A stretch of DNA of 64,000 nt from JBDGYW01 sp964518955 (lineage in GTDB: Bacteria > Gemmatimonadota > Gemmatimonadetes > Gemmatimonadales > GWC2-71-9). Position 1 is the first letter of the stretch, and every line of letters starts with the position of its first letter. The notes under the pieces are model-generated. The model was given only the letters and a program-made list of their open reading frames with translations, was not told the DNA's origin and did no database searches. Where the stretch lies: NCBI GenBank assembly GCA_964518955.1, contig CAZFHS010000032.1, forward strand, positions 1 through 64,000, in the 5' to 3' direction. Shown in pieces: positions 16,491 to 24,749 of this stretch. The translations under genes were made by a program, and so were the position numbers.

Positions 16491-17321
16491 ATGGGACTAC
16501 GAAAGATTTCCGCAATTGCGCGACCAATCGATCCGCGATTCTCAACCAACCGGATTATCGCCAGCATCACGATTGTCTTGGTGGCGGGCGACTTCCTTCG
16601 TCGCCTCTTGTTGGGTTCAGGCTTACTGGCGAGTGCCTGGTCGGCGTGCGGGTTGGGATTGGCGGTGGCGATTGCTTGGGCACTGTGCCGTGAGATCGAT
16701 CCCGATCGAGATCAATCGGCCTTCGTCGCCGCCGGCATAGCGCTGGTCGGTGCGCTGCTTTGGGGAACCCCAAATCTTGCCATGTTGTTCTGGACATTGC
16801 TTGCGGTTCGGGTCGTCAATCGAACGACCGGCCTCCGGGCCACGGTGTTTGATTCGCTCGCCATTCTTTCCCTCGCAACATGGCTGGCATTTCGGTTGTG
16901 GTGGCCGATAGGAGCAATCACGGCAGTTGCGTTCGCTTTGGACGGCTGGCTCGATGGGCCACACAACAGACACCGTGTATTTGCATTCCTGATGCTCGCC
17001 GTGACCCTGGGCGCGGGCTTCTTGGGTGAAGCGGACTTGAGTGCATCGGGCCCGTCTCTGGCCAGTGGGGCGATAGCGTTGCTGCTGTGTTTGGTTTTCG
17101 TACCGGATGTTTTCGCCGCAGGTGAAATGAGGAGCCTTGCTGACGACACCAAGGAGCGATTGAGCACCAAGAGGGTGCGGGCTGGACAAATGCTGGTTCT
17201 GCTCATTGGCCTGGGAGTGGTATTCTGGGCAGGCGCAGCCGGCCTAGTCCTGCAGTGGCCACTCTGGTCCGCCGTGTTGGGATCTTCAGCGTTTCTCCTG
17301 ATCAACTCAGTCATCGACTGA
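16491..17321 (+). CDS. Uncharacterised polytopic membrane protein
   Basis: A 276-residue hydrophobic protein with about eight to nine membrane segments, beginning MGLRKISAIARPIDPRF. A polar loop near residues 200-225 (AGEMRSLADDTKERLSTKRV) is probably cytoplasmic. I recognise no family motif. It is encoded 22 bp ahead of the NAD(P)-binding oxidoreductase gene, which also has a hydrophobic C-terminus, and the two are likely cotranscribed. Confidence 0.7.
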   Translation: MGLRKISAIARPIDPRFSTNRIIASITIVLVAGDFLRRLLLGSGLLASAWSACGLGLAVAIAWALCREIDPDRDQSAFVAAGIALVGALLWGTPNLAMLFWTLLAVRVVNRTTGLRATVFDSLAILSLATWLAFRLWWPIGAITAVAFALDGWLDGPHNRHRVFAFLMLAVTLGAGFLGEADLSASGPSLASGAIALLLCLVFVPDVFAAGEMRSLADDTKERLSTKRVRAGQMLVLLIGLGVVFWAGAAGLVLQWPLWSAVLGSSAFLLINSVID

Positions 17322-17343
17322 GCAACAGAATTCGCGATCAAAT

Positions 17344-18798
17344 ATGGAAACGAAGCCACTCATTCTGCTTACCGGCGCTTCCGGCTATGTAGGCGGTCGA
17401 TTGCTTCCCGAACTCGAGGCAGCCGGGCACCAGGTAAGGTGTATTGCGCGCACTCCCGAGTTTCTGTGGCAGCGAGTTGGCCCGACGACGGAGGTTTGTA
17501 AGGGAGATTGTTTGGATTCGGATTCGCTCCGCCCAGCAATGTTAGGAGTAGACACAGCCTACTACTTGGTTCGCTCCATGGGGTCCGGCGGCGACTTCGA
17601 AGACTTGGACGTAAAGGCGGCCACACTATTCGGCGCCGCAGCAGCCGAGGCGGGAGTTCGTCGCATAGTCTACCTGGGAGTACTCGGAAACGAAGGGGAA
17701 GGTCTCTCTTCGCACTTGAGAAGCCGCCAAGATAGGGGCAAAGCGCTACGCGAGAGTGGTATTCCAGTTGTCGAATTGCGAGCCTCGATAATTCTCGGTT
17801 CTGGAAGTCTTTCATTCGAGTTGATCAGGGCTCTTGTGGAACGCCTTCCGCTCATGATCTGTCCCCGCTGGGTCCAAGTCCTTGCACAACCAATCGCCAT
17901 AGAAGATCTCGTCGCGTACCTGGTAGAGGCACTCGCCTTACCACAAGACAGATCGCGAGTATTCGAAGTCGGAGGCTCGGATCAAGTATCCTACGCAGAC
18001 ATCATGCGCGAATACGCACGTCAACGGGGTTTGCGCAGGGTCTTTCTTCCGGTGCCGGTTCTCACACCACGACTTTCTGCTATGTGGCTGGGATTGACCA
18101 CTCCGGTATACGCTCGCATTGGAAGGAAACTCGTCGAGGGAGTCCGCAACCCAACCGTCGTCTCCAACGAAGATGCCCTCGAAGAGTTCAACGTTCGTCC
18201 AATGGGCCTCAGCAGCGCGATATCCCGTGCAAAGACAAATGAGGGTCACGAGTTTGCCGTCACACGCTGGTCGGATGCTACCTCATCCGCGGGGCATCCA
18301 AAGAGTTGGGGCGGCGTGAAGTTCGGTTCGCGTCTCGTGGATTCGCGCACCATGCATGTCTCGGCGGATCAAACGGCTGCGTTCTCTCCCATTCGAACGA
18401 TCGGAGGAAAGCGCGGATGGTATTACGCCACCTGGTTATGGCGGGTACGTGGCTTCCTCGACCTTCTATTCGGTGGTGCTGGCATGCGCCGCGGTCGTAG
18501 GGATCCTGAGGCGCTGCAGGTGGGTGATACACTCGATTTCTGGCGTGTTCAAGCCTACGAACCGGATCGCAGGCTGAGACTGGCGGCCGAAATGAAGCTT
18601 CCGGGGCGTGCCTGGCTGGAATACGAAGTCCAACCCAAGAACGGCGGCGCTGAGATTCGGCAGACAGCGGCCTTCGACCCTGTCGGGTTATTCGGGCTGC
18701 TCTATTGGTACGGTATCTACCCTTTACACCATTTGGTTTTCGTGGGGACGCTGAAAGGAATAGCGCGTCAGGCGGAGGCCCGAGCGACCTCTCGGTAA
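17344..18798 (+). CDS. YbjT-like SDR with DUF2867 C-terminal domain
   Basis: A 484-residue protein. Residues 1-300 are an extended/atypical SDR with the dinucleotide motif TGASGYVGGR and the later VGGSDQVSYADIMREYA. Residues about 320-480 match the DUF2867 pattern (DTLDFWRVQAYEPDRRLRL, PGRAWLEYEV, RQTAAFDPVGLFGLLYWYG). The fusion of these two is a common bacterial family of unknown substrate, possibly acting on lipids or quinones. It ends 7 bp from the convergent CocE-like gene. Confidence 0.85.
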   Translation: METKPLILLTGASGYVGGRLLPELEAAGHQVRCIARTPEFLWQRVGPTTEVCKGDCLDSDSLRPAMLGVDTAYYLVRSMGSGGDFEDLDVKAATLFGAAAAEAGVRRIVYLGVLGNEGEGLSSHLRSRQDRGKALRESGIPVVELRASIILGSGSLSFELIRALVERLPLMICPRWVQVLAQPIAIEDLVAYLVEALALPQDRSRVFEVGGSDQVSYADIMREYARQRGLRRVFLPVPVLTPRLSAMWLGLTTPVYARIGRKLVEGVRNPTVVSNEDALEEFNVRPMGLSSAISRAKTNEGHEFAVTRWSDATSSAGHPKSWGGVKFGSRLVDSRTMHVSADQTAAFSPIRTIGGKRGWYYATWLWRVRGFLDLLFGGAGMRRGRRDPEALQVGDTLDFWRVQAYEPDRRLRLAAEMKLPGRAWLEYEVQPKNGGAEIRQTAAFDPVGLFGLLYWYGIYPLHHLVFVGTLKGIARQAEARATSR

Positions 18799-18805
18799 CG
18801 AAGCG

Positions 18806-20647
18806 CTATCGCGGAATGACCGGCAGTACTATCTGGCTCTCGGCTCCGGGACTACGCACGATTGTCCAGACCGGCATGCCGTCAGAGGGAATCCGTGCGA
18901 ACGTATCGGAATCCGCGCCTCCTATGGCGACCCGAATCCTGTGCCCTTCGCGGAACAGGACTGACGTCGGGTGGAGCGCAAACGTCACTTCAGACAATTC
19001 TCCGGGAACCATCGGCTCAGCATCCGCTTCCTTAAAAGAATGATATGGTCCAACAGAAACGAAGGGTGGAGTTTCCGCTGACACGTTTCGATGCAGCAGC
19101 CTGAGTTGTCCCTCTCCTATGTATGTGGCTCTTCCGTCGGGCGCTACGTCCTCGAGGTACACGAACACAGCCCCATCCGTGTGCGTAGATTGTAGATAAA
19201 TCGTCACCACCGGATACCCTGTCACCTCCAGGTCCCGTTCCAACGGTGCAGACGTATAGGTCAAAAGCCTCGAGTCTGCTTCGGACCGTTCGGGATAGAC
19301 GACATCCCCCGCGCCGTTGTTCGTTGCCCACCGGTTTCTGGTCCCCGTGGTGTGACCGAAATCGACTTCGTACTCGTCGGTTCCAGGACTACCCGGCTCT
19401 ATTTGCGACAATTCACCGTCGGCCCCGAAATACCAGGACGTCAACTCCGTCTCCGGCAGCGGCCACCTTTCGGTTCGTTTCCACCGATCCTCACCCATGG
19501 TCTTGTAGACCATTTCTCGCACCGGCCCACCGTCTCCCCTCACATACGCCTGATAGAAACAGAGGTCTTCCAACAACTGAGCCTCGGCGGGGGGATCCAG
19601 CGAATACTCGGCTGGATGGAATGGATCGGCATCCTGCCGAGCCCCATGGCTCCACGCGGCGATAACCACCCGCTGGGGATTCGACAGCGTCATAAATCGG
19701 TGCAGAACTCCCTGCGCAGTGCCAGCGTCCGTCCAGCTCGCCCAGGAGTAGATCGCTGAACCCGATCGCTCCACCGCTTCGGTGTGCGAGTGAATGCCCC
19801 ACCAGTCCATCGACACGCCATTCCACAACGGCATGGCTTCGTCCTTGTACACAAGTCCCCGCATGGATTCGTACACAGATGGAACAGAACTCCTGGCGTC
19901 CACGGCGGATGCCAACAAGCTACCATCGAGGTCTTCATCCACGGGCTTCACTCCAACCAGTGATCGGCCTCCTCGGCTCCGGGGAATGTTCAGGTCCAAC
20001 TGCTTCACCCGTCCTCCCCAATTTGAACCCATATACGCATTGGGAACTCCACCGGGGAAATAGAGATCTGTGTAGGGGTCGTAATCGGGGAAACGCGATA
20101 TTCCGGCCTTGAACGCGGGGTGGTTGCGTTCTGCGAACCAGTCGTTCGTGTTCGCCGTGTAGGAGTTGCCCCATCCACCGATCGTGCCGTCGGACCATTC
20201 CTGCTCCACTATCCAGTCCATGATCTCACCGAAGTCCAAAGTCTCATCGCGAGCGCGATGATGCGGCCACACTCCGAACGAAGCTCCGGTACCCCGAGAG
20301 TCACCCCACACCACGGCATATCCGTGACTGGTCAAAAATTGCTGCCGTGAGTTGGGTCCCTCTCCCTCGCCGGATCTCCAGTAGCGCGTCATGGTCAGAA
20401 TCGTGGGTACCCTCGCGCCATCTGGCAGGCCCTCTGGCAAAACCACGTCCAGCGCGATCCGGATGCCGTCTCTCATGGGTACGTATAAGGAGCGGACGGG
20501 ACCCGTCTCATAAGGACCTTCGGCGGAAACACCACACGATCCAAAAGTGTACCCGGAATCGTCTTGCGTTCGCCCCACACATCCGGGTGCTGCCAGCATA
20601 CAGAGCAGAACTAACACTAGACCAGCGGATGCTTTTAGGCTGACCAT
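18806..20647 (-). CDS. Exported CocE/NonD-family hydrolase (X-Pro dipeptidyl-peptidase fold)
   Basis: A 613-residue protein with a lipoprotein-type signal (hydrophobic helix then LAAPGCVG). The alpha/beta-hydrolase part has the nucleophile Ser in GGWGNSYTANT, an Asp/His region later, and the C-terminal beta-jelly-roll (PP-binding XPP C-terminal domain) with LERDLEVTGYPVVTIYL and FREGHRIRVAIGGAD. Family members cleave X-Pro peptides, cocaine esters or beta-lactam side chains. With the neighbouring S9 peptidase gene, 50 bp upstream in transcription, a peptide-degrading role outside the cytoplasm is likely. Confidence 0.87.
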   Translation of the reverse strand: MVSLKASAGLVLVLLCMLAAPGCVGRTQDDSGYTFGSCGVSAEGPYETGPVRSLYVPMRDGIRIALDVVLPEGLPDGARVPTILTMTRYWRSGEGEGPNSRQQFLTSHGYAVVWGDSRGTGASFGVWPHHRARDETLDFGEIMDWIVEQEWSDGTIGGWGNSYTANTNDWFAERNHPAFKAGISRFPDYDPYTDLYFPGGVPNAYMGSNWGGRVKQLDLNIPRSRGGRSLVGVKPVDEDLDGSLLASAVDARSSVPSVYESMRGLVYKDEAMPLWNGVSMDWWGIHSHTEAVERSGSAIYSWASWTDAGTAQGVLHRFMTLSNPQRVVIAAWSHGARQDADPFHPAEYSLDPPAEAQLLEDLCFYQAYVRGDGGPVREMVYKTMGEDRWKRTERWPLPETELTSWYFGADGELSQIEPGSPGTDEYEVDFGHTTGTRNRWATNNGAGDVVYPERSEADSRLLTYTSAPLERDLEVTGYPVVTIYLQSTHTDGAVFVYLEDVAPDGRATYIGEGQLRLLHRNVSAETPPFVSVGPYHSFKEADAEPMVPGELSEVTFALHPTSVLFREGHRIRVAIGGADSDTFARIPSDGMPVWTIVRSPGAESQIVLPVIPR

Positions 20648-20697
20648 CGTACGACCCCTCCCGGATTAGCCGAGTGAACACGAGTAGTGAATGCTGG

Positions 20698-22920
20698 CTA
20701 CTTCTCCTTCTCGAAATGGCTCGTATACCATTCGACAATCCGCTGCCAGTGATCGTGGAAATCATCGACCGTGCTGGAACGCCCCGCACCGTGACCAGCA
20801 TTCATGTAGTGCACCCAGACGACCTCCTTGCCCAACCTTCTGAGCGCGTAGTACATCTCGCGTTGGTTGGTGGCCGGTACGTTCCAATCCCCTTCCCCAC
20901 TCAACAACAACAGTGGCGTCTCAATGCGATCGGCATACATGACCGCGCTGTGGGCGACGTACTTGAGTGGCTGTTCCCAGAGCGTCGCGCCGATTCGATC
21001 TTGGCCGTCCTCTGCCGCCCGATAGTTGCGCGTGGTGATCTTCGGACTGTCACCCAGGAAGCTGACGATGTTGACCTTGCCCGATATGTTGATAGCCGCT
21101 GCAAACCTGTCGGTCTGAGCGATCAAGAGATTGGTGGCGTATCCACCGTAGCTAGTACCGTGGACGCCGAGTTTGTCCCCGTCCACGAGACCACGATCGA
21201 TCAGTACGTTGATGCCGGTAGTGACAGCCTTTAGCCAGGCTTCTCCTGGGTACCCGATCTCGAGCTTCACAGACGGCCTGAACCCGAAGAACCCGGCGTT
21301 GGCCAGCAAGTTCATTCTGTGATTGAAACCGTTGTTGAAAAACTCCTCGTAGATCTCGGCAACAAGGGGGTAACTCGTTCCCGGCTCATAGTCCACCGGA
21401 TAGTAGAGGATGCCATACAGGGTATTGCCGTCAACGTCGAGGTACTCTATCAACTCACTCCTGGTGAGTTTCCGCTGTGCGAGCCACGGATTCATGTTCG
21501 TGAGCTGCACTGACTGTGCCATGCGCGCATCGCTCATGTACAGCTCGTTGGGAAGGTCGCCATCGGAGAACTGATAGAAGATCTTCTCTCCATCTTTCGA
21601 GAACATCCACCTCGAGTACAAATTTTCGTCCTTCACCAGATCCTCTATCTGGTGACTGCGAACGTTGAGCCTCACCAGCCCTCTCTCCCACTTGTCCTGT
21701 GCCGAATACGTCATGTAGATGAACTGACCGTCGGGACTCCAACTCACATCCCCTAGTTCAGGCGCGTTGTCGTCGTCCTCTGGCTTCTCGAATATCATTT
21801 CGATCTCACCGGTCTCGACATCGAGCAAGTGATACCCTCGCTGCGAACCAACCAGGAGCGCAGCGTCATCTGGGCTCCAGCGCTCAACCGAAAACCTGAG
21901 CTTCGTCGTATCATCTTCACTAACGAGATCGCGGTGCTCCTCAGTCAGGTTGGCCACTGCTTCGTCGGAGATTGTGCGAACGAACACATTGCCCTCTTCC
22001 GAATATGCAAAGGCATTTCCTGCATCGTTCCAGTTGGGGCGAACCCGATCCTCCGACTTCTCAGTCAGGGACGTTACGGTGAGATCTTCCATGGCCAGCA
22101 TGAAGACTTCGTACTCCGTGCCCTTGTTGCGTTCATACGATGTCTTCACTGGCGTTACGTAGCTGTAGGTGATAAAGGAACCGTCTTCCGCCTGGTTGAA
22201 CTCGGTGTAGCGACCCTCCGGCAACAACTCACGTACCTGACGCGACTCGACGTTCACCATTGCGGGTATCAGCAGCGCACTTCGGCTTCTCACCGAATCC
22301 CACGCCAGGAAAGAATTGCGAGAATCCTGTACGATCACCGGCCCTTCGGATAGGTCGAGGTACATGCGCTGAGAAATCTCGGCCCAATCATCGGCGCGCA
22401 GGCCTAGCAGTATGCCGGTTCCGTCTGGCCGCCACATGAGAGGGGAATTCGAGGCGATGGCCTTCTCAGACTGCAGACGCAATTCGCGGACGCGGTCCCT
22501 CCCGACCTCGTAAGTCTGGAGCGAATACTCTTCGCCACGTCTCAGGAAAAAGGCCACGGTCGAACCGTCAGGAGAAAAGACTGCGGACCGAACCTGGACC
22601 CTCTCCTCAAACACCAACGTCTCAGATCCGGACTCGGTGTCTATTACCAACAGTTCGGAAAACGACGGAGAAACGTAGGTCGGATCTCCAAACCGCATGT
22701 GATCTACATTCTTGCGATCGCGTTGTGTGTAGCGTGAGGCAACCAGATAGCGACCGTCGTCCGTGACGTCGTATACCTGAATGGACGCAACGTTGAGCGC
22801 GTCCTCCGACGTGAAGGCGGTACGTCCTACATCCTGACCCGACAGGGGGAAAGTGAGGAAGAGAGCTAGCACCCACAGGCCCAGAATTGAACGTTGGCTC
22901 GAAGCGGTGGCCAGTTTCAT
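20698..22920 (-). CDS. Exported S9-family prolyl oligopeptidase
   Basis: A protein of about 740 residues with a signal peptide (SILGLWVLALFLTFPLSGQ). An N-terminal beta-propeller of about 450 residues carries repeated WSPDGQFIYMTYS-type blades. The C-terminal alpha/beta-hydrolase has catalytic Ser in HGTSYGGYATN, Asp in GEGDWNVP and His in MNAGHGAG. The frame is open to 22944, but the ATG at 22920 has a strong GGAGGT immediately upstream and starts the signal peptide. It lies upstream of the CocE-like gene on the same strand, so both are likely one operon for secreted peptide breakdown. Confidence 0.92.
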   Translation of the reverse strand: MKLATASSQRSILGLWVLALFLTFPLSGQDVGRTAFTSEDALNVASIQVYDVTDDGRYLVASRYTQRDRKNVDHMRFGDPTYVSPSFSELLVIDTESGSETLVFEERVQVRSAVFSPDGSTVAFFLRRGEEYSLQTYEVGRDRVRELRLQSEKAIASNSPLMWRPDGTGILLGLRADDWAEISQRMYLDLSEGPVIVQDSRNSFLAWDSVRSRSALLIPAMVNVESRQVRELLPEGRYTEFNQAEDGSFITYSYVTPVKTSYERNKGTEYEVFMLAMEDLTVTSLTEKSEDRVRPNWNDAGNAFAYSEEGNVFVRTISDEAVANLTEEHRDLVSEDDTTKLRFSVERWSPDDAALLVGSQRGYHLLDVETGEIEMIFEKPEDDDNAPELGDVSWSPDGQFIYMTYSAQDKWERGLVRLNVRSHQIEDLVKDENLYSRWMFSKDGEKIFYQFSDGDLPNELYMSDARMAQSVQLTNMNPWLAQRKLTRSELIEYLDVDGNTLYGILYYPVDYEPGTSYPLVAEIYEEFFNNGFNHRMNLLANAGFFGFRPSVKLEIGYPGEAWLKAVTTGINVLIDRGLVDGDKLGVHGTSYGGYATNLLIAQTDRFAAAINISGKVNIVSFLGDSPKITTRNYRAAEDGQDRIGATLWEQPLKYVAHSAVMYADRIETPLLLLSGEGDWNVPATNQREMYYALRRLGKEVVWVHYMNAGHGAGRSSTVDDFHDHWQRIVEWYTSHFEKEK

Positions 22921-22948
22921 GGTACCTCCAAAAAAAACGATCATTCTC

Positions 22949-23302
22949 TCAAGTGGTTTCCGGCGTTCTGAGTTCGCCGACCCAACTGTCTAGGAGTTGA
23001 GCGGTGATATGGCGATGCGAGGCATGTTTCAGAACTTCGCCGGACCGCATTAGGATTGCTTGCGGTGATTCGTGTCGAACGTCGAGGTCCTTTGCTATCT
23101 GCTGGGATAGGGACCGGTTCTGAATCACGTCGACGAGATACACCGGTACACCTGTACCCCGCTCCAAGAAACGCTCCACTTCTCGTTTCGCGCTCCAGGA
23201 AGTCGGACACCTAGTGCTGTGTTTGTACAGTACAGCGACCTCGGACCCTCTCAGTTCCTCCAAGGCACGCTCATCATTCAACTCTCGCAGATCCTCTGAC
23301 AT
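22949..23302 (-). CDS. YtxJ-like thiol-redox protein (DUF2847)
   Basis: A 117-residue cytoplasmic thioredoxin-fold protein. The active-site stretch VLYKHSTRCPTSWSA has a single Cys followed by Pro-Thr-Ser (a monothiol CPxS site). The cis-Pro region ESPQAILMRSGEV and the C-terminal helix RHITAQLLDSWV fit the YtxJ/bacilliredoxin-like family. Firmicute members act with bacillithiol to reduce S-bacillithiolated proteins. Low-molecular-weight thiols of this type also occur outside Firmicutes, so use of bacillithiol here is possible but unproven. The stop lies 28 bp before the S9 peptidase start. Confidence 0.82.
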   Translation of the reverse strand: MSEDLRELNDERALEELRGSEVAVLYKHSTRCPTSWSAKREVERFLERGTGVPVYLVDVIQNRSLSQQIAKDLDVRHESPQAILMRSGEVLKHASHRHITAQLLDSWVGELRTPETT

Positions 23303-23428
23303 CGTGTTCTCTTTGTTATGATCAATCTGCCTGGGTCTTTGTTCTTACTGAGTAACGCTCGAATCTGACGTTTAAGAATAGTCGCGGAAGACGAGAACTT
23401 ACACTCGCCTGCAGACGAGGATCGCGAT

Positions 23429-24247
23429 ATGTGCACCGACTCTTTCCGTATTGCAGTTCCCACAGCACTCGCTTTCGCTATTTCCAGCCTTGGCTGCGGG
23501 TGGGCAACAGCTCAACAGATTGATACACAGGAAGTGGCCGTCACACGGATTCTGGATTATGAGAGCTCCGGCTCAAAGCGTACGGCAATAGAAGAAGTCG
23601 AACTTCCTGTTGGCGGTCACCTCACGCTTGCTGGATTCCCGGAGGAGCGCCTCTACTACTTCTTGGGCGGTAGAGGCGTGATGAGCATCTATGAGTCGGC
23701 GCCCGCAGGAGACGTGTATGAGTTGCGACAGGATTTGGCGGTATATCTCACGCCTGGCGTCGAACACGAGATCCTCAACCTCGGCCCAACTCCGCTTTGC
23801 TACGTGGTCTTCCTCGTGACCGGAGGAATAGCACCGGACGGCGAGCTATCCTGGTCGGCAGTGACTCAGCGTGGGGTGACAGTCGAGAATCCAATGCTGG
23901 GTTCAGGGGTGGCCGTAACAGACGTGTTGGACGAAGGCCTGAACCCATCACAGGCCGAAGGTCTTCACCTGCGTATCCACGACATCTGGCTGAGGCGCCC
24001 GCAGAAGTTCACCAACGCGGAGGTGATCACGATCGCCCCCGGACGGTCGACTCGACCCCATACGCATCACGACACCGGTGAGACATGCTACATCCTCTAC
24101 GGTACCGGACACTTTCTATGGGACGAAGAGGAAATCCCCTTCGAAGCGGGATCGAGCATCAGCTATCCGATCGGCGTGCGGCGCGCAGTAGTGAACACTA
24201 GCGAATTCCCCATGTCGTATGTGGTGATCTCTGCAGCAGTCAACTGA
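23429..24247 (+). CDS. Exported bicupin protein
   Basis: A 272-residue protein with signal peptide (TALAFAISSLGCGWATAQQ). Two cupin barrels follow. The N-terminal one (about 50-125) contains YYFLGGRGVM, and DLAVYLTPGVEHEILN. The C-terminal one (about 175-265) has RSTRPHTHHDTGETCYILYG and EAGSSISYPIGVRRAVVN, with His, His and Glu metal ligands. The N-terminal barrel lacks the first His pair, so only the second barrel appears to bind metal. The function, a periplasmic dioxygenase, isomerase or binding protein, is unknown. It stands alone, divergent from the YtxJ-like gene. Confidence 0.78.
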   Translation: MCTDSFRIAVPTALAFAISSLGCGWATAQQIDTQEVAVTRILDYESSGSKRTAIEEVELPVGGHLTLAGFPEERLYYFLGGRGVMSIYESAPAGDVYELRQDLAVYLTPGVEHEILNLGPTPLCYVVFLVTGGIAPDGELSWSAVTQRGVTVENPMLGSGVAVTDVLDEGLNPSQAEGLHLRIHDIWLRRPQKFTNAEVITIAPGRSTRPHTHHDTGETCYILYGTGHFLWDEEEIPFEAGSSISYPIGVRRAVVNTSEFPMSYVVISAAVN

Positions 24248-24271
24248 CTCGGGAGCGCCATGCTCCCGAGT
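24247..24271 (+). terminator. Hairpin after bicupin gene
   Basis: A perfect 10-bp stem ACTCGGGAGC / GCTCCCGAGT with a 5-nt loop (GCCAT) begins at the stop codon. No T-run follows, so it may be an imperfect or Rho-assisted terminator, or an RNA-stabilising hairpin. Confidence 0.55.
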
Positions 24272-24371
24272 GAGCTAACAGGGCCTGAAACCAAACTCCA
24301 CTCACCCTCGTTGTGTCCTTCCAACTACGTGTGTCGCGCACATAGTCAAAATTCGCACTGGGGCACCGGCA

Positions 24372-24749
24372 ATGGCACAGAAACGCTCACCAACCGATCT
24401 GATACCGCTTCGACCGGTCGAGTTCGAGATCCTCCTCGTCCTAACCGGCGGCGATGCGCACGGCTACGCGATCATCAAAGAAGCCGAGTCTCGCGCCAAC
24501 GATGTACAGCGAATCGAGACAGGAACGTTATACCGTGCTTTACGTAGGCTGACCGCCGAAGGTTTGGTGAAGCCCGCTGATGAGAAGCCCGCCGAAGACA
24601 TGGGTGACGAGCGGCGCAGGTACTTCACTTTAACTGCGTTGGGCCGGGAAGTAGCGGCCGCTGAGGCACGAAGGCTTGCCTCCCAGGTCGATGCCGCTCG
24701 GTCGCGTGCGTTGCTGGGTGGTGCACCTTTGCGTGCAGATACGCGATGA
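24372..24749 (+). CDS. PadR-family transcriptional regulator
   Basis: A 125-residue winged-helix regulator. Recognition features are LRPVEFEILLVLTGGDAHGYAIIKE, IETGTLYRALRRLTAEGLV and a wing in RRRYFTLTALGREVAAAE. The C-terminal helix would dimerise. The stop overlaps the ADOP permease start (ATGA at 24746-24749), the usual PadR/ADOP pairing, and the regulator probably represses this operon. Confidence 0.9.
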   Translation: MAQKRSPTDLIPLRPVEFEILLVLTGGDAHGYAIIKEAESRANDVQRIETGTLYRALRRLTAEGLVKPADEKPAEDMGDERRRYFTLTALGREVAAAEARRLASQVDAARSRALLGGAPLRADTR